Origin: Burkholderia cenocepacia
GTDB lineage: Bacteria > Pseudomonadota > Gammaproteobacteria > Burkholderiales > Burkholderiaceae
DNA: 64,000 bases
NCBI RefSeq assembly: GCF_900446215.1
Contig: NZ_UAQZ01000014.1
Span: forward strand, 496,001 to 560,000
Reading direction: 5' to 3'
Part shown: in pieces, positions 8,618 through 17,430 of the stretch
Position numbering within the stretch: the stretch's first letter is position 1
Layout: each line of letters starts with the position of its first letter
The notes under the pieces: model-generated
Databases searched by the model: none
What the model saw: only the letters and a program-made list of their open reading frames with translations
Told to the model about the DNA's origin: nothing
Program-made: the position numbers and the translations under genes

Positions 8618-8920
8618 TCAATCGAAATCGAACAGGTCGAACACCGACTTCTTCCGACGCCGGCCGTCATGCCGGTCACGCTCGTCGTACGAGCGACCAT
8701 CGCGCCCCCAGCCATCGTCACGGCCGCGCTGCGCATGCGTATCGTGTTGTGCGGGCGCGGCGTCGCGACGTACCGGCGCGTCGCCGGTTTCCCGGGCGAT
8801 CAGCTTGTCGAGTTCGCCGCGATCGAGCCACACGCCGCGGCAGGTCGGACAGTAGTCGATCTCGATCGACTGGCGCTCGGCCATCAGCAGGTCGGGCGTC
8901 TTGCAGACAGGACATTTCAT
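8618..8920 (-). CDS. TFIIB-type zinc ribbon protein
   Basis: 100-aa protein with an N-terminal zf-TFIIB zinc ribbon: CPVC at residues 3-6 and CPTC at about 24-27, followed by the family signature RGVWLDRGELDKLI. The rest is a charged Arg/Asp-rich tail ending KKSVFDLFDFD, typical of this family. Probably cytoplasmic; function unknown. The ATG at 8920 follows a minus-strand ggagaagcg ribosome binding site. Confidence 0.88.
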   Translation of the reverse strand: MKCPVCKTPDLLMAERQSIEIDYCPTCRGVWLDRGELDKLIARETGDAPVRRDAAPAQHDTHAQRGRDDGWGRDGRSYDERDRHDGRRRKKSVFDLFDFD

Positions 8921-9010
8921 CGCGCTTCTCCTTTCCGTGCGAATTTCATCCGGATTCCGTATGAGGCGCGCGAACCGGCCGCCGCAGCGGCCGGCGTCAC
9001 GCGCGCCGGC

Positions 9011-9766
9011 TCAGTCGCGTGCCGCGTGCGCCGCCCGCTTCGCCTTCGCGCGCCGCGCCAGCATGTTCATGCCCTCGACGAACGCCGAGAACGCCATCGC
9101 CGCATAGATGTAGCCCTTCGGCACGTGCGACCCGAACCCTTCGGCGATCAGCGTCATGCCGATCACGACCAGGAACGACAGCGCGAGCATCACGATCGTC
9201 GGGTTGCGGTCGATGAAGCGCGCGAGCGGCTGCGCGGCGAACAGCATCACGGTCACGGCGACGATCACGGCGACGAACATGATCGGAACGTGCTCGGTCA
9301 TGCCGATCGCGGTCACGATGCTGTCGATCGAGAACACGATGTCGAGCATCACGATCTGGCCGATCGCGGCCCACACCGTCAGGCCGGCCGCGCCGGCCGC
9401 CCCGCCCGCGGCGTCGCCGTCGTGCGACACGTGGTGATGGATTTCGGTGGTCGCCTTCCACACGAGGAACAGGCCGCCCGACAGCAGGATCATGTCGCGC
9501 CACGAGAACGCATGGTCGAACAGCGTGAACACGGGTTCGGTCAGGCTCGCGATCCACGCGACGCTGCCCAGCAGCGCCAGGCGCATCACCAGCGCGAGCC
9601 CGATGCCGAGGCGCTGCGTGCGTGCGCGCTGCGCTTCGGGCAGCTTGTTGCTGAGGATCGAGATGAAGATCAGGTTGTCGATGCCGAGCACGACTTCCAT
9701 CACGACGAGCGTCAGGAGCGCGGCCCAGACGGCGGGGTCGGTGGCAAGCGTCAGCAGGTAGTCCAT
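9011..9766 (-). CDS. TerC-family membrane protein
   Basis: Polytopic inner-membrane protein, 251 aa, with about seven transmembrane helices. It shows the TerC signatures with acidic residues in the membrane: VVLGIDNLIFISILSNKLP near residue 25 and DIVFSIDSIVTAIGM near 142. TerC proteins are linked to metal (Mn) efflux at the Sec translocon and to tellurite resistance; the substrate here is not set by the sequence. Divergent from a NhaR-type regulator, which may control it. Confidence 0.9.
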   Translation of the reverse strand: MDYLLTLATDPAVWAALLTLVVMEVVLGIDNLIFISILSNKLPEAQRARTQRLGIGLALVMRLALLGSVAWIASLTEPVFTLFDHAFSWRDMILLSGGLFLVWKATTEIHHHVSHDGDAAGGAAGAAGLTVWAAIGQIVMLDIVFSIDSIVTAIGMTEHVPIMFVAVIVAVTVMLFAAQPLARFIDRNPTIVMLALSFLVVIGMTLIAEGFGSHVPKGYIYAAMAFSAFVEGMNMLARRAKAKRAAHAARD

Positions 9767-9822
9767 GGGAGGGCCGATACGAAAGTGGAAAGCCTGATGA
9801 TATGCCGCCCCACACTTCGAAA

Positions 9823-9843
9823 AAATCAGAGAGAATCTGATTT
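9823..9843. promoter_or_regulatory. Palindromic operator between terC and nhaR
   Basis: Perfect inverted repeat with arms AAATCAGA (9823-9830) and TCTGATTT (9836-9843) around GAGAA. It lies 33 nt upstream of the nhaR start in the divergent spacer, the expected place for a LysR-family site controlling both genes. Confidence 0.55.
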
Positions 9844-9875
9844 CAGGTTCGGTTTTTCCGATATATCCCGCTGCG

Positions 9876-10769
9876 ATGCTGAATTTTCGACATCTGTACT
9901 ATTTCTGGGTCGTCGTGAAGGAAGGCGGCTTCGCACGCGCCGCCGCCCGGCTGGACATGGCCGTGCAGACGATCAGCGCGCAGGTGCGCGAGCTGGAGAA
10001 ATCGCTCGGGCACCAGTTGTTGCGCCCGGCCGGGCGCGGCGTGGCGATGACCGACGCCGGGCAGGCCGCGTTCGCGCGCGCGGAAGTCATCTTCGAGATG
10101 GGCCGGCTGATTCCCGACGACGTGCGCGCGGCGGCCAGCCAGCCGACCGTGCGGCTCGCGGTCGGCCTCGCGGACGGCATCTCCAAGCTCGCCGCGCACG
10201 CGCTCCTGGCCCCGGTGCTCGATACGCCGACGCTGCGGCTGCTGTGCCACGAAGGCGAGCACGACGCGCTGCTCGCGGAGCTCGCGCTGCATCATCTGGA
10301 TCTCGTGCTGGCCGGCCAGGGCGCGCCGTCCGGGTCGAACCTGCGCGTGACGAGCGAGCGGCTCGTGGCGTCGCCAGTCGACTGGTACGGGCCCGCGGCA
10401 CTCGTCACGCCGGCCGCGCGGCAGCGCTTTCCGCAGTGCCTGGCCGAGCTGCCCGTGCTGCTGCCGACCGCGCATTCCGCGTTGCGCGCGCGCCTCGACG
10501 GGTGGCTGGAAAGCGAGCGGATCATGCCGCGCGTGGCCGGCGAGTTCGAGGACAGCGCGCTGATGGCCGTGTTCGCGGCGCGCGGCCTCGGCGTGTTTGC
10601 GCTGAGCGAACTCGGCGCGAACGATGCGTCGCTGCTGCGCGGGCTCAGGCGGCTCGGGCGCGCGGGCGACGTGACCGAGGAGATCCACGCGATCCGCTCC
10701 CGGCGCGGCGAACACCATCCGCTGACGGCGCAATTGCTGGCCGCGGCGCGCGGCGCGCCGGCCGGCTGA
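9876..10769 (+). CDS. nhaR: LysR-family regulator, NhaR type
   Basis: 297-aa LysR-type regulator. The N-terminus MLNFRHLYYFWVVVKEGG and the HTH (FARAAARLDMAVQTISAQVREL) are characteristic of NhaR, the activator of sodium/proton antiport genes in enterobacteria. No antiporter gene adjoins it here; its divergent neighbour is terC, so it may respond to ions in that context (inference). Confidence 0.85.
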   Translation: MLNFRHLYYFWVVVKEGGFARAAARLDMAVQTISAQVRELEKSLGHQLLRPAGRGVAMTDAGQAAFARAEVIFEMGRLIPDDVRAAASQPTVRLAVGLADGISKLAAHALLAPVLDTPTLRLLCHEGEHDALLAELALHHLDLVLAGQGAPSGSNLRVTSERLVASPVDWYGPAALVTPAARQRFPQCLAELPVLLPTAHSALRARLDGWLESERIMPRVAGEFEDSALMAVFAARGLGVFALSELGANDASLLRGLRRLGRAGDVTEEIHAIRSRRGEHHPLTAQLLAAARGAPAG

Positions 10770-10793
10770 AGCGAGCGCGACATCAAACGAAAC

Positions 10794-10799
10794 TATAAT
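10794..10799 (+). promoter_or_regulatory. -10 element (TATAAT) for the DUF2242 lipoprotein gene
   Basis: A consensus TATAAT in an otherwise GC-rich spacer, 88 nt upstream of the next start. No clear -35 hexamer is visible 17 nt upstream. Confidence 0.4.
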
Positions 10800-10886
10800 G
10801 TCGCCCCGGCCATACGAGATGTGCACGCGCGCGCCATCCAGGCACCGCCCTTGCGCCGCCTCTCGCCGAGCCTTCTGAAAGACGCC

Positions 10887-12077
10887 ATGCACAACCGATT
10901 TCGCCTGTTTTCCGTTTCGTGCGCGCTCGCGGCCGCGACCGTGCTGGCGGCATGCTCGTCGCCGCCCAAGCCGATCTACCAGCAGGAACAGTTCGACGCG
11001 ACGAGCAGCCCGTATGCGCATACGTTCCACTCGAAATCCGACGCGGCCTGCGAGGCCGCGCGGCGCGCGCTGCTGAGCCAGGGCTACGTGGTGTCGTCGT
11101 CGCGCAACGACGCGGTCGACGGCAGCAAGAATTTCCAGCCGAGCAACGACATGCACGTCGTGATCGAGTTTCACGTCGTGTGCGCGGACGCGAACGCGGA
11201 CGGCTCGTCGAGCATCGCGTACGTGAACGCGGTGCAGGACCGCTACACGCTGAAGAAGTCGAATACGTCGGCCAGCGTCGGCCTCAGCGTGTTCGGCTCG
11301 CTGTCGCTGCCGATCGGCTCGAGCGACGATGCGCTCGTCAAGACCGCCAGCGAGACGATTCCCGCCGGCGTGTTCTACGAGCGGTTCTTCAATCTCGTCG
11401 AGCATTTCCTGAAGATCGACCCGGCGCGGCGCGACCGCGCGACCGTGAAGGCCGCCGAGAAGGAGCCCGTCGCGCCGCTGCCCGAACCCGCGCCGACGCC
11501 GCAAGGCGAACCGATGAAAATGACGACGCCGGTCGTGCCGACGCCGCCCGCGGCGCCGGTGCCGCTTTCGGTGCCGGGTGTCACGCCCGGGTCGGGCGCG
11601 AATGCCGTGCCGGCCGCGGCATCGGCCGTCGCGGTGCCGGCGGCGATGCGCGCTGCCGCGCCGGCGGCGTCCGGGCCGGTGCCGGCCTCGGGTGTGGCGC
11701 CTGCGGCGGCTTCCGCACCTGCGCCGGCTTCGGCTACGGGCTCTGCACCTGTATCGGCTCCGGCTCCGGCTCCCGCGTCGGCTGCGGCACCGGCTTCGGC
11801 GCCCGTGCCGCCTTCGGGTCCGGCCACCGCGCCGGCACCATCGTCGACCTCCGGCTCGACGGCCGCGCCGGTTTCCGCGCCCGCGTCTGCCGCGGGTCCG
11901 GCCGCACCACCGGCCACCGCCACTTCGTCATCGACTGCGCCCGCGCCTTCGTCGGCGGCATCGGCACCCGCCTCCGCGTCCGCACCGGCACCATCGAGCA
12001 CATCGCCTGCGCCGGCTGCCACCAACCCGGTCGCATCGTCCACACCGTCCGGCGCGAGCGCACCCGCCGCGAACTGA
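10887..12077 (+). CDS. DUF2242 lipoprotein with long Ala/Pro/Ser-rich tail
   Basis: 396-aa predicted outer-membrane or periplasmic lipoprotein. The signal peptide ends in a lipobox (VLAAC, Cys23). Residues 30-205 form a DUF2242-like domain; after about residue 205 the chain is low complexity, built from Ala, Pro, Ser, Thr and Val, probably an extended linker that spans the periplasm or cell wall. The start MHNRFRLFSV is the one with a signal sequence. Function unknown. Confidence 0.85.
   Translation: MHNRFRLFSVSCALAAATVLAACSSPPKPIYQQEQFDATSSPYAHTFHSKSDAACEAARRALLSQGYVVSSSRNDAVDGSKNFQPSNDMHVVIEFHVVCADANADGSSSIAYVNAVQDRYTLKKSNTSASVGLSVFGSLSLPIGSSDDALVKTASETIPAGVFYERFFNLVEHFLKIDPARRDRATVKAAEKEPVAPLPEPAPTPQGEPMKMTTPVVPTPPAAPVPLSVPGVTPGSGANAVPAAASAVAVPAAMRAAAPAASGPVPASGVAPAAASAPAPASATGSAPVSAPAPAPASAAAPASAPVPPSGPATAPAPSSTSGSTAAPVSAPASAAGPAAPPATATSSSTAPAPSSAASAPASASAPAPSSTSPAPAATNPVASSTPSGASAPAAN
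11640..12070 (+). repeat. Degenerate Ala/Pro/Ser coding repeat
   Basis: Irregular repeats of short gcxccggcxtcggcx units encode the lipoprotein tail (APASA-like). Such tracts vary in length between strains by slippage; all reading frames are open across it, which creates long false ORFs. Confidence 0.7.
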
Positions 12078-12326
12078 CTACGCGCCCCAACCGTCGCGCC
12101 TGCCCATAGGCGGCGGAGCGCGCCGGTACGTCCCCGCCGCATCCTTCCCGGAAGCCGTTCCCGCCTATCCAGCCGTGCGCGGGCCGACACGTGGCCGCGC
12201 GAGATTGACGGGCACGCAACGTCTACGCGTCGCGGTTGACCACGCGCGCCCAAACCCGCAGCCACCAAACGCGAAATCTCGGGCGCCCCGCCGTCTCGCG
12301 ACTGCATTGCTTGCCGGCGCCCCCGC

Positions 12327-13247
12327 CTACCGCAACGTCGCGCGCAGCGTCTGCAGATGCTCGACGGTCGCGGTCACGCCGCCGCAGACGATCACGGCGA
12401 GGTCGGACGCCGACGCAAGCACCGGCACCGGCCGCTCCAGCGCGGCCAACGCCGCGCCGCACGCGGGCTCGACGACGATCCGGTGTTCATCGACAAACCG
12501 CAGCGATGCGGCCACCGCGTCGGCATCGGACACGACGACCGGATGGATCGCGTGGCGCGTCGCCCATTCGACCGCCGCGTCACACGGCCGCTTCGCGCCC
12601 AACGACGTCGCGATGCTCGCGATGGCCGCCAATTCGACTGGACGCCCCTGCGCGACCGAGCGCGCATAGCAGTCGGCGCCTGCCGTTTCAGCCGCGACGA
12701 CGGGCACGTCGTGCCAGCCGTTGCGCACCAGCCCTTCCAGCACGCCGCACAGCAGACCGCCGCCGCCGACCGCGAGCACGATCGCGTCGGGCTTCGGGCC
12801 GACGGCCGCCATCTCGTCGATCATCGTCGCGTGCCCCTGCCACAGCACGCGGTCGTCGAACGGATGCACGAACGCGTCGTGCTCGTCGAGCGTCGACTGC
12901 GCGAACGCATTCGCCTCGGCCCAGCTTGCCCCGTGCACGACGAGTTCCGCGCCTTCGACGCGGATCAGTTCGCGCGCCCGGGCCGACGCGCTTTCCGGTA
13001 CGACGACGCGCACCGGTACGCCGAGCTCGCGGCCGCAATACGCGACCGCGATGCCCGCGTTCCCGCCCGACGACGACACGAACCGCCGGGCGCCGTCTGC
13101 ATGACGCGCCTCGCAGACGGCGCCGATGCCGCGCAGCTTGAACGAGCCCGACGGCTGCAACGCATCGAGCTTCAGCCGGATGGTTTTGCCGAGCCGGCGG
13201 GACGCGATGTGCGAACGGATATAGGGGGTCGGGATATGAAGCGGCAT
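12327..13247 (-). CDS. PLP-dependent serine/threonine dehydratase family protein
   Basis: 306-aa fold-type II PLP enzyme. The Schiff-base lysine lies in PSGSFKLRG (about residue 33); SSGGNAGIAVAY and the glycine loop AVGGGGLLCG bind the cofactor phosphate. The length and lack of an ACT domain fit a catabolic L-serine/L-threonine dehydratase rather than IlvA. The start MPLHIPTPYIRSH fits family N-termini; the longer open frame overlaps the LysR promoter. Its divergent LysR partner probably regulates it. Confidence 0.88.
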   Translation of the reverse strand: MPLHIPTPYIRSHIASRRLGKTIRLKLDALQPSGSFKLRGIGAVCEARHADGARRFVSSSGGNAGIAVAYCGRELGVPVRVVVPESASARARELIRVEGAELVVHGASWAEANAFAQSTLDEHDAFVHPFDDRVLWQGHATMIDEMAAVGPKPDAIVLAVGGGGLLCGVLEGLVRNGWHDVPVVAAETAGADCYARSVAQGRPVELAAIASIATSLGAKRPCDAAVEWATRHAIHPVVVSDADAVAASLRFVDEHRIVVEPACGAALAALERPVPVLASASDLAVIVCGGVTATVEHLQTLRATLR

Positions 13248-13407
13248 GGGACGGAACGCAGTGGGAAAGAAGGAAACGCATGCGGCGCGCGACGAAGCGC
13301 GGGAGCAACGAAGGTCATCGTACGGCAGGCCGGTCATGCTTTCCAATACCATCGAATGGTGTCTGCTATGCTTCACAGGCATATCTACCCGACCGCACCG
13401 ACACCAC

Positions 13408-14319
13408 ATGCGCCAGATCGAACTGCGTCACCTGCGCTACTTCGTCGCCGTCGCCCAGGCCGGCAGCGTGATGGCCGGCGCCCGCGCGGCCGGCATCGTG
13501 CAGCCCGCGCTGTCGCGGCAGATCCGCGAGCTCGAGGATGCGATCGGCACGCCGCTGCTGATCCGTCGCGCGACCGGCGTCACGCTCACGGCGGCCGGCA
13601 CGAGCTTCCTGCAGGATGCGACCGGCCTGCTCGCCATGCTGCAGGACAGCCGCGAACGCGCGTTACGCAGCGCGGCCGGCCAGCTCGGCGAACTGCGGCT
13701 CGGCGCGCTGCCGAACTGCCTGCCGTTGCCGATCGTCGCGAACGTCCTCAAGACGTTTCGCGATGCGTGCCCGGACGTGAAACTGTCGATCGCGCCGATG
13801 CTGTCGGCCGAACAGGCGAGCGCGCTGATGCGCGGTCAGCTCGACGCCGGGATCATGGCGTGGCGTCGCGAGGAAGCGCCGCACCTGACGGGTGTGCGGC
13901 TGCTGAGCGACCGCTTCGTGCTCGCGATGCCCGCGCCGCCGGGCGGCCGCTTCGTCGCGCCGCGTACGCTGGCCGATGTCGCCGACGCCCCGTTCGTGTG
14001 GTTCGATGCGCAGCGCTCCGCCGCGCACCACCGGTTCCTGATGACGCAGTGCCAGCAGGCCGGCTTCACGCCGCGCATCGCGCAGGTCGGCAGCGACATC
14101 CCGACGCTGATCGGCCTCGTCGCGGCCGGCATGGGCTGCGCGTTCGTGCCGGAAAGCGCGTCGCCGACTTGCCCGCGCACGGTCCGGCTCGTCGCGCTCG
14201 ACGAGCTTGCGAGCCGCTTCGACATCGAGTTCGTGTTCGACGGCGCGGCGGCGGCGCCGTCGCCCGTCGTCGCGCGGTTTCTCGCGGCGGTCCGCGATGC
14301 GGCCGGCGAACCGGGCTGA
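13408..14319 (+). CDS. LysR-family regulator
   Basis: 303-aa LysR-type regulator with HTH at residues 4-62 (LRYFVAVAQAGSVMAGARAAG, QPALSRQIRELED) and a C-terminal effector domain. The start MRQIELRHLRYF is standard for the family. Divergent from the PLP dehydratase gene across 160 nt, so it is likely its regulator; the effector is unknown. Confidence 0.9.
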   Translation: MRQIELRHLRYFVAVAQAGSVMAGARAAGIVQPALSRQIRELEDAIGTPLLIRRATGVTLTAAGTSFLQDATGLLAMLQDSRERALRSAAGQLGELRLGALPNCLPLPIVANVLKTFRDACPDVKLSIAPMLSAEQASALMRGQLDAGIMAWRREEAPHLTGVRLLSDRFVLAMPAPPGGRFVAPRTLADVADAPFVWFDAQRSAAHHRFLMTQCQQAGFTPRIAQVGSDIPTLIGLVAAGMGCAFVPESASPTCPRTVRLVALDELASRFDIEFVFDGAAAAPSPVVARFLAAVRDAAGEPG

Positions 14320-14567
14320 ACGCGGGCCGGACGCAGCGGCGCAGAATCGGTCGATGCGACTGGCGCCGCCAAACGCGACGTACGGAAAATCCGCTCCGCG
14401 ATCTCGTCGGTTTCGATGCTTTTGCATACGGAATGACACCGCCGTGTCATCGAAAAATCTTTCAGGACGCCGACAGCCGATGCGACGACATCGCAATCTT
14501 CAAATTGACACCAAAAACGGCCGTTTAACACCGGTTCGAATCGTCATGGCCCGAAATATACTGCGCG

Positions 14568-14642
14568 CGCATCCAACCCTCGTGCCAAAGAGAGGACGCG
14601 TTTCCGCCCCGGCCATGGTCCCCCTGTGGTCGGGGCTTTTTT
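14568..14642 (+). ncRNA. Candidate small RNA with intrinsic terminator
   Basis: A TATACT hexamer at 14557-14562 precedes about 75 nt that end in a GCCCCG...CGGGGC hairpin and a run of six T (14606-14642). No ORF start or ribosome binding site is associated. Supported only by promoter and terminator signals; the hairpin could instead end a longer upstream transcript. Confidence 0.3.
14606..14642 (+). terminator. Rho-independent terminator
   Basis: GCCCCGGCCA pairs with TGGTCGGGGC (one G-T pair), followed by TTTTTT. It lies 287 nt downstream of the LysR stop codon, far for that gene, which is why a separate short transcript is suspected. Confidence 0.75.
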
Positions 14643-15072
14643 GTCGATGCGCGTTGTAGCGAAGCGTTTCCGGCCATTTCGCGACGCGGGCTGCACGCCA
14701 TCCTCTATCTCGAAGCCATGCGTGCCGACCACGCAGCCGCATGTCGCCGCCCCAGCCGCCGGACGACTTCCCGAGCGTCGCGCAGGCCAATTCGCCCGGC
14801 GACGACGAAGCGCCGCGAGCCACCGCTGCCTGTCCGGAAATCGCGTCTCATGCTTGACGAATGTATTTCGGAAAATCCCCGCCGTTCACCTATCCCGCCG
14901 AAGCCTTGCGCACGCGTCACGCCACGCGCATCGCGCCGCCGCTGCATTGTTGACATGAAATCAAGATAATTTCGTCCGGATGCGGCTTTTTCCGCAAAAG
15001 TAATGCAGGCACACTTCGCGCTGTCCTCAATGGCTTCGTGCCGTTGTTCCCCGCTTACAAGGAGCCCACTGC

Positions 15073-16278
15073 GTGAACACCACGACTTCCTCTCCGTCCC
15101 GCCCCGGCGGCAGCGCCACGCTGCCGCTGCTGGCGCTCGCCGCCGGCGCGTTCGGCATCGGCACGACCGAGTTCTCGCCGATGGGCCTGCTGCCCGTGAT
15201 CGCCGACGGCGTGCACGTATCGATTCCGCAAGCCGGCATGCTGATCAGCGCGTATGCGATCGGCGTGATGGTCGGCGCGCCGCTGATGACGCTGCTGCTC
15301 GCGCGCTGGTCGCGCCGCTCCGCGCTGATCGCGCTGATGTCGATCTTCACGATCGGCAACCTGCTGTCGGCCGTCGCACCGGACTACACGACGCTGCTGC
15401 TCGCCCGCCTCGTGACGAGCCTCAACCACGGCGCGTTCTTCGGGCTCGGCTCGGTGGTCGCGGCGAGCCTCGTGCCGCGCGAAAAGCAGGCCAGCGCGGT
15501 CGCGACGATGTTCATGGGCCTGACGATCGCGAACGTCGGCGGCGTGCCGGCCGCGACCTGGCTCGGCCAGATCATCGGCTGGCGCATGTCGTTCGCGGCG
15601 ACTGCCGGCCTTGGCCTGATCGCGATCGCCGGCCTGTTCGCCGCGCTGCCGAAGGGTGAAGCCGGCAAGATGCCCGACCTGCGTGCCGAGCTGTCCGTGC
15701 TGACGCGCCCGGTCGTGCTCGGCGCGCTCGGGACGACGGTGCTCGGCGCCGGCGCGATGTTCACGCTCTATACGTACGTCGCACCGACGCTCGAACACCT
15801 GACGGGCGCGACGCCCGGCTTCGTGACCGCGATGCTGGTGCTGATCGGCGTCGGCTTCTCGATCGGCAACATCGCGGGCGGCCGTCTGGCCGACCGCTCG
15901 CTCGACGGCACGCTGATCGGCTTCCTGTTGCTGCTGATCGCGACGATGGCCGCGTTCCCGCTGCTCGCCACCACCCATGCGGGCGCCGGCGTCACGCTGC
16001 TGGTCTGGGGGATCGCGACGTTCGCGGTCGTGCCGCCGCTGCAGATGCGCGTGATGCGCGCGGCCCACGAAGCGCCGGGCCTCGCGTCGGCCGTCAACAT
16101 CGGCGCGTTCAACCTCGGCAACGCGGTCGGCGCCGCCGCCGGCGGGGCGGCGATTTCGGTCGGGTTCGGCTACGCGGCGGTGCCGCTCGTCGGCGCGCTG
16201 ATCGCCGCCGCCGGGCTCGCACTCGTGATGCTGCAGGTCACGCAGCGCCGCCGCTCGCCGGCCACCGCGAATTCATAA
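15073..16278 (+). CDS. MFS transporter, DHA1 drug/sugar efflux type
   Basis: 401-aa major facilitator protein with 12 predicted helices, similar to AraJ/YdhP/PbuE-like exporters. LPLLALAAGAFGIGTTEF in helix 1 and SAYAIGVMVGAPL in helix 2 are typical of the subfamily. A GTG start at 15073 is chosen because AAGGAG at 15059-15064 sits at the right distance. Exported substrate unknown (sugars, purines or drugs in relatives). Confidence 0.9.
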   Translation: MNTTTSSPSRPGGSATLPLLALAAGAFGIGTTEFSPMGLLPVIADGVHVSIPQAGMLISAYAIGVMVGAPLMTLLLARWSRRSALIALMSIFTIGNLLSAVAPDYTTLLLARLVTSLNHGAFFGLGSVVAASLVPREKQASAVATMFMGLTIANVGGVPAATWLGQIIGWRMSFAATAGLGLIAIAGLFAALPKGEAGKMPDLRAELSVLTRPVVLGALGTTVLGAGAMFTLYTYVAPTLEHLTGATPGFVTAMLVLIGVGFSIGNIAGGRLADRSLDGTLIGFLLLLIATMAAFPLLATTHAGAGVTLLVWGIATFAVVPPLQMRVMRAAHEAPGLASAVNIGAFNLGNAVGAAAGGAAISVGFGYAAVPLVGALIAAAGLALVMLQVTQRRRSPATANS

Positions 16279-16325
16279 GGGCACGCAACGCCCGGACTGC
16301 CCGGGCTCGTTCCGCATGCATTTTT

Positions 16326-16350
16326 ACGGCCGCGCAATGCGGCCGTTGTC
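16326..16350. terminator. Hairpin terminator between convergent genes
   Basis: ACGGCCGC (16326-16333) and GCGGCCGT (16339-16346) form a perfect 8-bp stem with a T run before and a T-rich stretch after it, so it may serve both the MFS gene and the convergent deacetylase gene. Confidence 0.65.
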
Positions 16351-16384
16351 ATTTTCAGCGTGCAATCCGGTTCCGACGGTTCAG

Positions 16385-17407
16385 TCAGCGCCCCGCGGCA
16401 AACCCGCCGAAAAACGCGCGCGCGTTCGCGTCGAGACTCGCGAGGTGATAACCGCCCTCCTGCACGATCACCGTCGGCAACCCGAGCGCGCCGATCGCAC
16501 CGCCGAGCCGCCCGAACCCGTCGGTCGTGACCGCCACCTGCGACTGCGGGTCGTCCTTGTAGATGTCGAAGCCGAGCGCGAGCACGAGCGCATCGGGCTG
16601 GAACCGGTCGAGCGCGCGCAGCGCGTCGTCGAGCCGCTCGAAGAACGCCGACTCCGGCGCGCCGTGCGGCATCGGCAGGTTGAGGTTGAAGCCGTCGCCG
16701 GCGCCCGCCCCCGTCTCTTCCTCGTAACCGGCGACGACCGGGTAGAAGTTGGTCGGGTCGCCGTGGATCGACACGTACAGCACATCGTCGCGGCCGTAGA
16801 AAATCTCCTGCACGCCCTGCCCGTGATGCATGTCGGTATCGAGGATCGCGACGCGGCGATGGCGGCCGAGCAGCGCCTGCGCGGCAATCGCCGCGTTGTT
16901 CAGGTAGCAGAAGCCGCCCGCCGCGTCGCGGCGCGCATGATGGCCGGGCGGCCGGCACAGCGCATAGGCTTCGCGGGCGCCGTCGTTGACGTCGGCCGCG
17001 GCCGCCAGCGCGCCCTGCGCGGACCAGTACGCCGCGCGCCACGTGTTCGCGCCCACCGGGCAACTGCCGTCGGCGAGATAACGCGCGGCTTTCGCGAGCA
17101 CGCCGCGCAGCGGGTTCGGATCGCGCACGAACACGTTCGACATCACTTCGTCGCCCCAGTCGTCGGGCATCTGCTTCCAGTCGCGGTGCGCGTCCTCGAG
17201 AAAGCGCAGGTAGTTCATGTCGTGCACGGCCGCGATCGGCGCGGTGCCGCGGTCGGCCGGCTCGCGCACGTCGAAGTCGAGCGACCGGACGGCCGCGACG
17301 AGCCGCGCCGCGCGCTCGGGCACTTCCTGCGGTTCGCGCATCTGGCCGCGCGACAGGTAGCTGCGCGGATGGTGCAGCAGTTGTTCGGGATGGAAATAGG
17401 TTTTCAT
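16385..17407 (-). CDS. Histone-deacetylase-family acetylpolyamine amidohydrolase
   Basis: 340-aa zinc amidohydrolase of the arginase/deacetylase fold, with the length and motifs of bacterial acetylpolyamine amidohydrolases. The active site is visible: CRPPGHHA with the catalytic His pair, ILDTDMHHGQG with zinc ligands Asp and His, and LALGFDIYKDDP with the third zinc ligand Asp. It should release acetate from N-acetylputrescine, -cadaverine or similar amides. The start MKTYFHPEQLLHH fits the family. First of three leftward genes after the M20 enzyme and an MFS symporter. Confidence 0.88.
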   Translation of the reverse strand: MKTYFHPEQLLHHPRSYLSRGQMREPQEVPERAARLVAAVRSLDFDVREPADRGTAPIAAVHDMNYLRFLEDAHRDWKQMPDDWGDEVMSNVFVRDPNPLRGVLAKAARYLADGSCPVGANTWRAAYWSAQGALAAAADVNDGAREAYALCRPPGHHARRDAAGGFCYLNNAAIAAQALLGRHRRVAILDTDMHHGQGVQEIFYGRDDVLYVSIHGDPTNFYPVVAGYEEETGAGAGDGFNLNLPMPHGAPESAFFERLDDALRALDRFQPDALVLALGFDIYKDDPQSQVAVTTDGFGRLGGAIGALGLPTVIVQEGGYHLASLDANARAFFGGFAAGR

Positions 17408-17430
17408 GGGGTCCTCGTCGATTCGCCGGA

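Larger units (their letters stand above)
14320..15072. other. Long intergenic region
   Basis: About 750 nt without a convincing gene. It contains a TATACT hexamer at 14557-14562, a strong hairpin terminator at 14606-14642 (candidate small RNA between them), and near the MFS gene an AT-rich patch (GAAAT...ATTTC) and a small dyad TGCGG/CCGCA at 14981-14996, which may act as operator and leader of the transporter gene. Confidence 0.5.

Noticed and set aside
8537..10798. 753-codon plus-strand open frame over the zinc-protein, terC and nhaR genes
   Set aside because: It overlaps three well-supported genes, one in another frame of the same strand, and reads as Arg/His-rich shadow sequence.
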